NCBI GenBank assembly: GCA_018062725.1
Contig: JAGORP010000053.1
Span: 1 to 14,131, forward strand
Source of the DNA: Flavobacterium sp.
Lineage (GTDB): Bacteria > Bacteroidota > Bacteroidia > Flavobacteriales > Flavobacteriaceae
DNA length: 14,131 bases
Direction: 5' to 3'
Shown piece by piece: positions 1-7,871 of this stretch. The notes below the pieces were generated by a model that made no database searches, was not told the origin of the DNA, and saw only the letters and a program-made list of their open reading frames with translations. The position numbers were made by a program, and so were the translations under genes. How positions within the stretch are numbered: the first letter of the stretch is position 1; every line of letters starts with the position of its first letter.

Positions 1-630
1 AACATATTCTCCTTGTGTAGTATTTCTTTCGCTAGAACTCCAAAAATAAGTGGCATCACCCAGTAAAGCATAGCTACCACCACCTGCTTTCCAACCACCT
101 GGTAAAGCACTAAAACCACTACTATTGTTGGCTCCGGTATTTGGTGTATTCCATAATGATGATGTTGATTTCATTTTTCCTCCTGCAACACTAGAACCAC
201 CTTGACATTCGATTAAAGCGGTCCATTCTGCTTTGGTAGCAACATGCCAACCAGTTGGTGCAAGTTTGGTATTATTGGCAGCAAACCAGTTGTATAGTTT
301 ACCATAGGTAGTATTATTGGATGCTAAATCGTCATAAAAGGCACAAGCTCCAGTTGTTGACGCTCCCCATGCTGTATTACTTAATCCTGTAGGAATAACA
401 GTTCCATCGTTGTATTTAGTTGTTCTTAAATTTTCAGTCATCCAAAATTTGCCACATATTTTTGCCACAGGGTATACGTTTCCATCAATATCTGTTACCG
501 ATGTAGGATCTACCGGTACACCACCAATAAGGACTGGGAAGTTCTCTTCAGTACAAGAAGATATTATTACGAATGAACACATTGTTAGTGCCAATAGTCC
601 TGTTTTTGCAATTGATTTAAAATTTTTCAT
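1..630 (-). CDS. FISUMP-domain lipoprotein, 3' end cut by the window edge
   Basis: Seen: reading leftward from an ATG at 630 the frame stays open for 210 codons to the window edge. The product starts with a hydrophobic signal segment ending in a lipobox-like ISSC (Cys26), so it is probably an envelope lipoprotein. From about residue 45 it follows the pattern of the 'Fibrobacter succinogenes major paralogous' (FISUMP) domain: WMTENLRT (63-70), YGKLYNWFAA (109-118), APTGWHVATKAEW (124-136), GFSALPGGW (172-180) and FWSSSE (196-201). Family knowledge: these domains occur in large paralogous sets of secreted or surface proteins in Fibrobacter and Bacteroidota; no biochemical role is established. 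Only about the last 30 residues of the domain should be missing. The start lies 37 nt after the stop of the beta-barrel gene on the same strand, so the two are probably co-transcribed. Confidence 0.88.
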   Translation of the reverse strand, partial: MKNFKSIAKTGLLALTMCSFVIISSCTEENFPVLIGGVPVDPTSVTDIDGNVYPVAKICGKFWMTENLRTTKYNDGTVIPTGLSNTAWGASTTGACAFYDDLASNNTTYGKLYNWFAANNTKLAPTGWHVATKAEWTALIECQGGSSVAGGKMKSTSSLWNTPNTGANNSSGFSALPGGWKAGGGSYALLGDATYFWSSSERNTTQGEYV

Positions 631-667
631 GATTATTATTTTTGATATTTTTTTTCGGTTTTGTGAA

Positions 668-1516
668 TTAGAATTGGTATTGCAATCCGATGTTTAATCC
701 GAAACTATCAAGTGAAAATGGTATTTTAATCACTTTATTTGGTTCGTTTGGATTATCAGGTAAGCCTGTTTCTGTTACTGAGTCTACAAACACGCCTTCT
801 TTTTCTCTTACAGTCATTAAAGGCAATTGGTCAATACCATTTTTTGTAGAAACAGTTGTACTTCCTTTCTTTGGAGCATATTCAAGACTTGTTAAATTCA
901 ATTCTCCGAATAAGGAAATTTTATTGTTTAGTTTGTATAATACTCCAAGATTTCCATTAAATCCAATAGGCGTTCCTCCGCTTAGTTCTAGAGTTTCGTT
1001 GTAAACATCAACACCCGTAGTTCTGTTTTGATTGTTGGTTATTTTTCCAGTACCGATAACCATTCCTATTTTGGCATACGGGTTTATTTTGTCATAACCA
1101 GCTCTAAAAACAATTGTCGGTTTAATTTGTAGCATCTTAGCAGATGTTTCACTAGTAGAATTATTCCCCGTATAACTTGTCCAACTACCATTTGTAGTAC
1201 TTCCTAATAAATAATTTGCACCCAACTCAAGTCCTAAGTTTTTATTGAACATGTAACCGAAATTGGCTCCAAAGTTGATACCATCACCAATAGTAAGACT
1301 CACGACCTTGGATTGACTAGTTGTTGGACTGGTTTCTGTGGTGTTTACGGAACCAAGATACATGGCATGAAGAAGATTAGCGCTGGCTGTACCTTTGTTG
1401 TATCCTGTGTTAATGCTAACATAAACCCCTTTTTCTGTTTGTGCATTGGTTTCGTATGTACTCATTGCGAATACTACTGCTAAAAGTGTACTGATTTTTT
1501 TAAAATTTGTTTTCAT
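668..1516 (-). CDS. outer-membrane beta-barrel protein
   Basis: Seen: a 282-residue product from the ATG at 1516. Residues 1-25 form a signal peptide ending in TNAQ. The rest alternates polar and hydrophobic residues in strand-like blocks (GINFGANFGYMF, LGLELGANYLL, NPYAKIGMVIGTG, ISLFGELNLTS, FGLNIGLQYQF) and ends in Phe, typical of outer-membrane barrels. It looks like a small OmpA/Opa-type 'outer membrane beta-barrel' protein; I do not recognise a specific family. Start choice: the frame is open further upstream, but an ATG at 1561 would lie upstream of the predicted promoter and the one at 1531 would leave only about 7 nt of leader. The 1516 start gives about 22 nt and a clean signal peptide. 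It is divergent from the LuxR-type regulator and followed by the FISUMP lipoprotein. Transported substrate or role is unknown. Confidence 0.85.
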   Translation of the reverse strand: MKTNFKKISTLLAVVFAMSTYETNAQTEKGVYVSINTGYNKGTASANLLHAMYLGSVNTTETSPTTSQSKVVSLTIGDGINFGANFGYMFNKNLGLELGANYLLGSTTNGSWTSYTGNNSTSETSAKMLQIKPTIVFRAGYDKINPYAKIGMVIGTGKITNNQNRTTGVDVYNETLELSGGTPIGFNGNLGVLYKLNNKISLFGELNLTSLEYAPKKGSTTVSTKNGIDQLPLMTVREKEGVFVDSVTETGLPDNPNEPNKVIKIPFSLDSFGLNIGLQYQF

Positions 1517-1531
1517 ATAATTTGTTTTCAT
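1502..1531 (-). repeat. 15-bp tandem duplication containing the start codon
   Basis: Seen: two adjacent copies of ATGAAAACAAATT(A/T)T, differing at one base, each beginning with an in-frame ATG (1531 and 1516). If the first ATG were used, the protein would begin MKTNYMKTNF. The duplication gives two alternative start sites five codons apart at the 5' end of the beta-barrel gene. Confidence 0.8.
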
Positions 1532-1543
1532 AGTTTGATAAAG

Positions 1544-1575
1544 CAAAGTTGCAGATAACAAAAAACAATCATCAA
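1544..1575 (-). promoter_or_regulatory. predicted promoter of the beta-barrel/FISUMP unit
   Basis: Seen on the minus strand: CAACTTTG (1551-1544), one base off the Bacteroidota -7 consensus TAnnTTTG, preceded at 21 nt by TTG (1575-1573) as the -33 element. Transcription would start near 1538. Prediction from consensus only. Confidence 0.4.
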
Positions 1576-1580
1576 AACTA

Positions 1581-1620
1581 TTGTAACAACTCTTATGATT
1601 ATTGTAACACAGTGTTACAA
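1581..1620. promoter_or_regulatory. operator cluster: 19-bp palindrome plus direct half-site
   Basis: Seen: TTGTAACACAGTGTTACAA (1602-1620) is a perfect palindrome, 9-bp arms around one central base. The half-site ATTGTAACA occurs again in direct orientation at 1580-1588, exactly 21 bp (two helical turns) from the copy at 1601-1609. The lone half-site sits just upstream of the predicted -33 box of the beta-barrel promoter, and the palindrome centre falls near -73. This arrangement resembles an activator site. The binding protein is unknown; the adjacent LuxR-type regulator is the obvious candidate, and Crp/Fnr- or TetR-type proteins are alternatives. Confidence 0.6.
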
Positions 1621-1791
1621 GTCAATGAAATTAAGGGTTTCTTGAATGAAATTTTGCAGATTTTAAAATTTGATCAAAAAACGAAATAGCTAGTTTTGTC
1701 AATAAAATTTATAATAATCATGATTTTGTATCTATTACTTTGTAAAATTGATGACTTAATAAGCATAATGAAATAGTAGATATCTGTCATT

Positions 1792-1809
1792 TTTGCTATA
1801 TTTAGCAAA
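1792..1809 (+). promoter_or_regulatory. inverted repeat overlapping the presumed promoter of the LuxR-type regulator
   Basis: Seen: TTTGCTA-TATT-TAGCAAA, a perfect inverted repeat with 7-bp arms and a 4-nt spacer, 34 to 51 nt upstream of the ATG at 1843. Its centre contains TATATTTA (1797-1804), one base from the -7 consensus TAnnTTTG, although no matching -33 TTG is visible. Binding here would probably block transcription, so an autoregulatory operator is plausible. This is an inference. Confidence 0.45.
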
Positions 1810-1842
1810 CATTCTTAAACAGAACTTCTTAAAAATTTTAAA

Positions 1843-2634
1843 ATGAATATATTGAATCCGTTATCAGTGGAAGATTTTAATGAAATTGCTAAAAATGAAA
1901 ATCCTTTAAATATTAGCAATTATGAAGAGTTTTTTAAGAAACAAATAGATGTCGCAGCAACTTATGCTGTTGGGCCTTATTTTTGGTTTATTGGAAATAA
2001 CCACGAGATGAAAATTGTGGCAGCTAGTCAAAACATAGGAGAACTTACCCCATTCAGTCATGAAAGATGGACGAATGGCACAGCACTTTTTTTAGTCGAA
2101 AACCTACACCAAGATGATGGTTTTTATGTGTTGTCGGCACTAAATCTTGCCGTCCAAAAAATAGAAGAATTACCCGAAGAACGACAAGCAAATGTTCGTG
2201 TAAATATTTATGCTAGAATGCTAAATGCATCAAATGAATATCGTTGGGTACTTATTCAAATGCCTGGCTTATATATTAATAACATTGATAGAACCACATG
2301 TGGAATAATAATGATTACTGATTTATCGCATTTGAGTTTTAATGAAAAACCTGTTTTGATGACACTAACCGATAAAGTTGCCAATCAAAACATCTATTTT
2401 AACATTGCAAAAGATGAAATGAAATTGATTAATGTTGATTTGCCAAACATCACAAAAAGAGAGCAAGAAATATTAAAATTAATGGCAAAAGGATTAAATA
2501 GTCCCCAAATCGCTGAAAAATTGTTTTTATCGTATCATACCGTAGAAAATCACAAAAGAAATTTAAGACAAAAAACCAATACGAAAACCTCTGCTGAATT
2601 AGTACATTATGTTTGGAATTATAATTTGATTTGA
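1843..2634 (+). CDS. LuxR-type HTH transcriptional regulator with PAS-like N-terminal domain
   Basis: Seen: 263 residues. The C-terminal part (about 202-260) is a LuxR/FixJ-type helix-turn-helix: ITKREQEILKLMAKGLNS, then IAEKLFLSYHTVENHKRN with the recognition-helix signature TVENH (233-237). Residues 40-165 have the strand pattern of a PAS fold (FWFIGNNHEMKIV, RWVLIQMPGLYI, CGIIMITDLSHL), a layout common in Flavobacteriaceae. There is no receiver domain with a phosphoacceptor Asp, so control is probably by ligand or protein contact rather than phosphorylation; the signal is unknown. It is divergent from the beta-barrel/FISUMP pair and convergent, 41 nt apart, with the hybrid sensor kinase. 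The leader is A/T-rich with no Shine-Dalgarno sequence, as usual in this phylum. Regulation of the divergent envelope genes is an inference from gene order. Confidence 0.9.
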   Translation: MNILNPLSVEDFNEIAKNENPLNISNYEEFFKKQIDVAATYAVGPYFWFIGNNHEMKIVAASQNIGELTPFSHERWTNGTALFLVENLHQDDGFYVLSALNLAVQKIEELPEERQANVRVNIYARMLNASNEYRWVLIQMPGLYINNIDRTTCGIIMITDLSHLSFNEKPVLMTLTDKVANQNIYFNIAKDEMKLINVDLPNITKREQEILKLMAKGLNSPQIAEKLFLSYHTVENHKRNLRQKTNTKTSAELVHYVWNYNLI

Positions 2635-2675
2635 AACTAAAAATTATTGTTTTTTCGATAAACCAGAGTACTATT

Positions 2676-5588
2676 TTATTTGTTTTTGGATTTCGATGAT
2701 TCTACAAATTCAGTCGGCGTACAATCATACATTTCTTTAAAGCATTTAGAAAAATAAGAAACATCGTTGAAACCAACTGCATAAGCTACATCAGAAATAT
2801 TTCCATTTCCTGTTTTAAGTAATTCTGTTGCCGTTTTCAGCCTTTCATTTCTTATGAATTCAGTAGCAGAAACACCTAAAAGGGATTTTAGTTTTCGATG
2901 TAATTGCATTCTACTCATTCCAACTGCCGAAGCAAAATCTTCTGAGGAGAAATTAGAATTTGATAATTCTTTATCTAAAACTTTTTGTAGTTTTTCTAGA
3001 AACTGTTCTTCAACTGAATTAATTACAATGTCTACTGGTCGTAAAACAAGCTCTTGACTATAACGTTTGTGAAGTTTTTTACGTTCTGAAATGAGCTGTA
3101 GTACCGTTGCTTTTACAATTTGGTTGTTGAAAGGTTTTGTCAAGAAAGCATCAGCTGTACTTTGTAAACCTTCTAAATGTGCTTCGTCCGATGTTTTTGC
3201 GGTAAGTAAAATTACTGGAATAAAAGAAGTGACTTCATTGTTTTTTATAGCTTTTGTAAATTCTAAACCGTCCATTTTTGGCATCATTACATCACTAATA
3301 ATGCAATCCGGAATTTCTTTTTGTGCTATTTTTAAGGCTTGTTCTCCATCTTGCGCTTCCAAAATTTGATACTCATTTTCGAAAATATCTTTCAAAACCA
3401 TTCGTATTTCGGCATTATCATCAACAATCAATAAAATAGGAAGTTCACTTTCAGATAATTTTTCGTTTTCTACAATTGCCGATTCGAGTTTTGTTGGAAT
3501 CACAACGGCATTTTCATTGGTAACGGATAACGGTAAGTTTACAATAAAAGCTAATTCATTATTTTCAAGTTTGGTTTCTATAGTTCCTTTATACAAATCA
3601 ACCAATTCTTTTACCAAGGCTAATCCAATTCCAACGCCTTGTTGGGCATCATTTTTTTGATAAAAACGTTCGAATAATTTAGGCAAATCTTCTTTCTTTA
3701 CCTCACTTCCGGTATTAGATATTACAAGTTTTAAATTTGAGCCTATAATCGAAGCAGCAAATACAATTTCTTGATTTTGTGTAGTGTATTTAAATGCATT
3801 GGAAACTAAATTTGTTACAATTTTTTCAATAACATCTTTGTCGAAAGCTTTGTTCTCGGTAGTTTTTTGAATGTTTGATGTGAAGTTAATCGATTTTTCT
3901 TTAGCTTGAAATTCGAACGGTTCTATGATTGAATTCAAAAAAGAGCTTATATTTCCGTCTTTCAAAATCAATTTCAAGTTACCGCTGTCAATTTTGGAAA
4001 GTTCTAATAATTGATCAACCAATTCAAGCATTCGAGAGGAATTGGATTCGATAAGATTCAGTTTATTTTTCTGATTTTCATCTTTAATTTCTGATTGTAA
4101 ACTTTGCACCGGACTTTTTATTAATGTCAATGGTGTTCTGAATTCATGCGAAATATTAGCAAAGAATCTCGATTTTAGTTCATTCAATTCATTTAGTCTT
4201 TGAGCCGTTTTTATTTTGTTGCGGTAGCCGTAGAATAAACTTCCTCCAATAATTGTTAGTAAACCTAATAAACTTAGATAGACGTATCTTTGTTTTTGCG
4301 CTAATTCATTTTGAGTTGAAAGCAGTTTTATTTGTTGTTCTTTTTTTTCGGTTTGGTACTTAGCTTCCACTTCATTTAAACTTTGCAAATTTGTTTTACT
4401 TCTTAAAATTAATTCAAAAGAATCTTTGGCTTTTAAAGATTTAAATGCCAAATCCATTCTGCCTAATTTATCATAAATTTTTTCTTCAGCATTAAGTAGT
4501 TCTAAATAAACAGGGGATTCTTTGTCATTTTTTAATAATTTTTTTGATTCGTTTATTCCTTTTATGGCATCTTCATTTTTACCCAATGACGCATCAATTA
4601 ATGCTAAGTAAGAAAGTATTTGAGCTAAACCAGAGTTGTCATTTCCTTCGTATAGTTTTTTAGCCTCAATTAAATATTTTTTAGAAATTTCATATTTTGA
4701 TTGTTCATAATTAACAATACCAAGATAAAAAGCGCTTGATGCGAAATATTCTGGATGAAAATTCTTTTTAAAATAGGAATAACTTTTATGTAAAAATGGA
4801 ATTGCTGATTTGAAGTTTTTAGAATCGGTTTCAATTACTCCTTTATGCAAAGTAATTACCATAATATTAAGAGTGTCGGTTGTTTGTGAAATTAAATCAT
4901 AAGCTTGTTTAACATATTCTTTTGCTTTTTTGTAATTTTTTAATTCTTTATAAACTTGCGCTTTATTATTAATAATTGAACTTCTTAATTTTTTTGTATC
5001 AGGATAATATTTTATCAAATATTTTTCTGCAGCAATGTAACTATCAATTGCTGCTTTTAAATGTCCTTTGCGATAATTTAATATTCCTTGAGTAAAATAC
5101 ATCTTATCATAATCGACGTCTTTAGCTTGCTTATTTTTTGCTTCAAGAAATGATTGATTTAAATTTTTTTCAGCTTCAATAAGTTTTCCATCATTTAAAT
5201 ATACTTGAACAATCCAACTTTTTGCAGTTTGATAATATTTAAAGTCGTTATTTTCAATACTTTTTTGTGCTGATTTTTCAAAATTTAAAACGGAGTTTTT
5301 AATATCCATTTTCGTATTAAAATAATGACCTTTGTAGTAGTAAGCAACATATTCGCATTTTGGACAAGTTCCAGAGGTACCTTTTTTAATCAAAATTTTA
5401 ATTAAATTATTAAACTTAATGGTGTCTTTATAAAGATAAGTCCCTAAAAGGTTGTTATATGCACTAAATTTTTTGTCTTCTGGAATAGTAGAGTTTATTA
5501 TATTATTCAATGAATCTAGCTCTTTTTTACTTTGTGCAAACGAAAGACAGTGAACAAAAAATAATAGTAGTAAAATGGTTTTTTTCAT
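2676..5588 (-). CDS. hybrid two-component system protein: TPR sensor, histidine kinase, receiver, AraC-type HTH
   Basis: Seen: 970 residues. A signal peptide (1-18, ending FAQ) is followed by a helical TPR region (about 40-400), a short coiled segment (400-432) and one membrane span (about 435-454). Then come a HisKA domain with phosphoacceptor His481 in FFANISHEFRTPLTLI, and an HATPase domain with N-box N593/N597 and GVGIGLAL (651-658). The receiver domain (718-835) has D723/D724, phosphoacceptor Asp766 in DVMMPKMDG and K818. An AraC-type DNA-binding domain (865-965) completes the protein. Sensing would be periplasmic and transcription control cytoplasmic in a single polypeptide. Family knowledge: such hybrids often control nearby envelope or polysaccharide genes, but the classical ones carry Reg_prop propellers; this is the shorter TPR kind. 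Odd points: the ATPase G1 box reads NTG (625-627) rather than DxG, and a CPKC motif (75-78) lies in the predicted periplasmic part. The target genes are not evident. Confidence 0.95.
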   Translation of the reverse strand: MKKTILLLLFFVHCLSFAQSKKELDSLNNIINSTIPEDKKFSAYNNLLGTYLYKDTIKFNNLIKILIKKGTSGTCPKCEYVAYYYKGHYFNTKMDIKNSVLNFEKSAQKSIENNDFKYYQTAKSWIVQVYLNDGKLIEAEKNLNQSFLEAKNKQAKDVDYDKMYFTQGILNYRKGHLKAAIDSYIAAEKYLIKYYPDTKKLRSSIINNKAQVYKELKNYKKAKEYVKQAYDLISQTTDTLNIMVITLHKGVIETDSKNFKSAIPFLHKSYSYFKKNFHPEYFASSAFYLGIVNYEQSKYEISKKYLIEAKKLYEGNDNSGLAQILSYLALIDASLGKNEDAIKGINESKKLLKNDKESPVYLELLNAEEKIYDKLGRMDLAFKSLKAKDSFELILRSKTNLQSLNEVEAKYQTEKKEQQIKLLSTQNELAQKQRYVYLSLLGLLTIIGGSLFYGYRNKIKTAQRLNELNELKSRFFANISHEFRTPLTLIKSPVQSLQSEIKDENQKNKLNLIESNSSRMLELVDQLLELSKIDSGNLKLILKDGNISSFLNSIIEPFEFQAKEKSINFTSNIQKTTENKAFDKDVIEKIVTNLVSNAFKYTTQNQEIVFAASIIGSNLKLVISNTGSEVKKEDLPKLFERFYQKNDAQQGVGIGLALVKELVDLYKGTIETKLENNELAFIVNLPLSVTNENAVVIPTKLESAIVENEKLSESELPILLIVDDNAEIRMVLKDIFENEYQILEAQDGEQALKIAQKEIPDCIISDVMMPKMDGLEFTKAIKNNEVTSFIPVILLTAKTSDEAHLEGLQSTADAFLTKPFNNQIVKATVLQLISERKKLHKRYSQELVLRPVDIVINSVEEQFLEKLQKVLDKELSNSNFSSEDFASAVGMSRMQLHRKLKSLLGVSATEFIRNERLKTATELLKTGNGNISDVAYAVGFNDVSYFSKCFKEMYDCTPTEFVESSKSKNK

Positions 5589-5606
5589 AACATAAAGTAT
5601 TGTAAG

Positions 5607-5635
5607 TAAATCTATACATTTTTGATTAAAAACAA
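5607..5635 (-). promoter_or_regulatory. predicted promoter of the hybrid sensor gene
   Basis: Seen on the minus strand: TTG (5635-5633), 18 nt, then TAGATTTA (5614-5607), one base from TAnnTTTG. Transcription would start near 5600, leaving about 12 nt of leader before the ATG at 5588. Prediction from consensus only. Confidence 0.35.
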
Positions 5636-5647
5636 TTACTTCAATTA

Positions 5648-5684
5648 TATATTTTGTAAATATAGTTTCTTACCTAAGAAACTA
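5648..5684. promoter_or_regulatory. two abutting perfect inverted repeats upstream of the hybrid sensor gene
   Basis: Seen: TATATTT-TGT-AAATATA (5648-5664) and TAGTTTCTTA-CC-TAAGAAACTA (5663-5684, 10-bp arms), sharing two bases. They lie 13 to 49 bp upstream of the predicted -33 box of the sensor gene, where an operator or activator site would sit. The second is also able to form a stable hairpin in RNA, but on the minus strand it is not followed by a clear run of T, so a uvrB terminator is less likely. The rest of the 5589-5855 intergenic stretch shows no supported gene. Confidence 0.5.
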
Positions 5685-5855
5685 ATGTATGATGGTAATG
5701 GTTTGTAATTTAGTGATTTGAGTTATATTGCGGACTTCGTTTAAATTCAATTTTACCCACTTTATGAAATTTCTGTTTCTGCGATTAACGTTGCTTTTTT
5801 ATGGAATTGTTTTGTTATGAAGAAATTTTTAACTTCAATTTAGGTTTAAAATTAC

Positions 5856-7844
5856 TTAGCTTTTTTCTTGCAAAGCTTTAATCTCATCCCGTAATTTTGC
5901 CGCTTGCATAAAATCTAATTCCTTAGCTGCTTTTTCCATGGCTTTGCGTTTGTCACGGATTTTCTTTTCTATCTCTGGTTTCGATAAGTATTCGCTTTCC
6001 GGTTCGGCAGCTTTTAAGGCTTGGTTTTCATAGTATTGTGTAGAAACCGAATTTTTATTCAACGCGTTCCCTAAACTTTTGTTCAAGGCTTTTGGAACCA
6101 AATTGTTAGCCGTATTGTAATTTATTTGCTTTTCTCGTCGGTAATTGGTTTCATCGATGGTTTTTTGCATCGAAGCCGTGATTTTATCCGCATACATTAT
6201 GGCTTTTCCATTCACGTTTCGAGCCGCACGTCCTACGGTTTGAGTAAGTGAACGATGACTGCGTAAAAAACCTTCTTTGTCGGCATCTAAAATGGCCACT
6301 AAAGACACTTCAGGCAAATCTAAACCTTCACGCAGTAAGTTGACGCCAATTAAAACATCAAACAACCCTTTGCGTAAATCCTGCATGATTTCTACACGTT
6401 CCAAAGTATCTACATCCGAATGAATATAACGACAACGTATGGAAACTTTAGTCAGGTATTTGGTCAATTCTTCGGCCATTCTTTTGGTTAAAGTAGTCAC
6501 CAAAACACGCTCATCGACTTCGCATCGTTGTTGAATTTCTTCAATTAAATCGTCAATTTGATTCAAACTGGGTCGGACTTCTATGATGGGATCCAATAAA
6601 CCGGTTGGGCGAATGACTTGCTCGACATATATTCCTTCTGATTTTTGCAATTCATAATCGGCGGGCGTAGCAGAAACATATAACACCTGATTTTGAAGTG
6701 CTTCAAATTCTTCAAACTTCAACGGACGGTTGTCCATAGCAGCGGGTAAACGGAAACCATATTCTACCAAGTTTTCTTTTCGGCTTCTATCGCCACCATA
6801 CATGGCGTGTACTTGAGAAATGGTTACGTGACTTTCGTCTACAACCATTAAATAATCATCAGGAAAATAATCCAACAAACAGAAAGGGCGTGTGCCAGCT
6901 TCCCTTCCATCTAAATATCTGGAGTAATTTTCAATTCCAGAGCAATAGCCTAGTTCGCGAATCATTTCCAAGTCAAAATTGGTCCGTTCTTCCAAGCGTT
7001 TTGCTTCTAAATGTTTGCCTATTTCTTTGAAATAATCGACTTGCTTGACCAAATCTTGTTGAATGGCCCAGATGGCATTTTGTAACACATCGGGCGACGT
7101 CACAAACATATTAGCCGGATAAATATTCAGCTTGTCGTATTTCTCTAGTACTTGAGAAGATTTGGCATCAAATGCTTCAATTTCTTCAATATCATCTCCG
7201 AAGAAATGAATGCGAAAAGGTTCATCGGCATAGCTTGGAAAAACTTCTAAAGTGTCTCCTTTGATGCGGAAAGTTCCCGGAGTAAATTCGGCTTCCGTTC
7301 TGGCGTATAAACTTTGCACCAAACGATGTAATAATTTGGTTCGAGCAATGACTTGATTTTTTTCTATTGAAACTACATTTTTTTGAAATTCTACCGGATT
7401 TCCAATACCGTATAAGCAGGAAACAGAAGAAACTACAATGATGTCTCGTCGCCCAGAAAGTAGGGCAGAAGTAGTGCTTAAACGTAATTTCTCTAATTCT
7501 TCATTAATCGATAAATCTTTTTCAATATACGTTCCTGTGACTGGGATAAAGGCTTCGGGCTGATAATAGTCGTAATAGGATACAAAATACTGCACCGAAT
7601 TATTAGGGAAAAACTGCTTAAACTCCGAATACAACTGAGCTGCCAAGGTTTTGTTGTGCGCCAAAACCAAAGTTGGTTTTTGTACTTCCTGCACTACATT
7701 GGCCACCGTAAACGTTTTTCCTGAGCCCGTAACTCCTAATAAAGTTTGGTATTTTTCACCATTGAGGATTCCTTTAGCCAATTTTTCAATGGCTTGAGGT
7801 TGGTCCCCCATGGGTTTATAATCGGATACGACTTGGAATTTCAT
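5856..7844 (-). CDS. uvrB: excinuclease ABC subunit B (UvrB)
   Basis: UvrB is the damage-verifying helicase-like subunit of bacterial nucleotide excision repair; it is loaded by UvrA and then recruits UvrC for the dual incision. Seen: 662 residues, the normal full length. Walker A is GVTGSGKT (37-44). The damage-clamping beta-hairpin region starts at YYDYYQPEAFIP (90-101). The DEAD-box variant DESH is at 336-339, SAT motif at 391-393, and motif VI QTVGRAARN at 535-543. The C-terminal UVR domain (623-660), which contacts UvrC, is intact. Nothing is missing or disrupted. It has its own promoter just upstream and no uvrA or uvrC neighbour, which is common because these genes are usually scattered. 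No LexA-type box was recognised. Confidence 0.99.
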   Translation of the reverse strand: MKFQVVSDYKPMGDQPQAIEKLAKGILNGEKYQTLLGVTGSGKTFTVANVVQEVQKPTLVLAHNKTLAAQLYSEFKQFFPNNSVQYFVSYYDYYQPEAFIPVTGTYIEKDLSINEELEKLRLSTTSALLSGRRDIIVVSSVSCLYGIGNPVEFQKNVVSIEKNQVIARTKLLHRLVQSLYARTEAEFTPGTFRIKGDTLEVFPSYADEPFRIHFFGDDIEEIEAFDAKSSQVLEKYDKLNIYPANMFVTSPDVLQNAIWAIQQDLVKQVDYFKEIGKHLEAKRLEERTNFDLEMIRELGYCSGIENYSRYLDGREAGTRPFCLLDYFPDDYLMVVDESHVTISQVHAMYGGDRSRKENLVEYGFRLPAAMDNRPLKFEEFEALQNQVLYVSATPADYELQKSEGIYVEQVIRPTGLLDPIIEVRPSLNQIDDLIEEIQQRCEVDERVLVTTLTKRMAEELTKYLTKVSIRCRYIHSDVDTLERVEIMQDLRKGLFDVLIGVNLLREGLDLPEVSLVAILDADKEGFLRSHRSLTQTVGRAARNVNGKAIMYADKITASMQKTIDETNYRREKQINYNTANNLVPKALNKSLGNALNKNSVSTQYYENQALKAAEPESEYLSKPEIEKKIRDKRKAMEKAAKELDFMQAAKLRDEIKALQEKS

Positions 7845-7871
7845 TTAGTACCTAAATTTTAAGGACACTCA

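Noticed and set aside
410..1004. Open frames on the plus strand across the FISUMP and beta-barrel genes
   Set aside because: They run opposite to two genes with clear signal peptides and domain patterns, and their products show no recognisable features.
2635..2675. Bidirectional terminator between the convergent LuxR and hybrid sensor genes
   Set aside because: The 41-nt gap contains T-runs but no stable hairpin.
2854..3369. Plus-strand open frames opposite the receiver and AraC domains
   Set aside because: They overlap unmistakable conserved domains of the hybrid sensor and are antisense shadows.
5818..5837. Weak inverted repeat TGAAG...CTTCA after uvrB as a terminator
   Set aside because: The stem has only five pairs with a 10-nt AT-rich loop and no following run of T on the minus strand.
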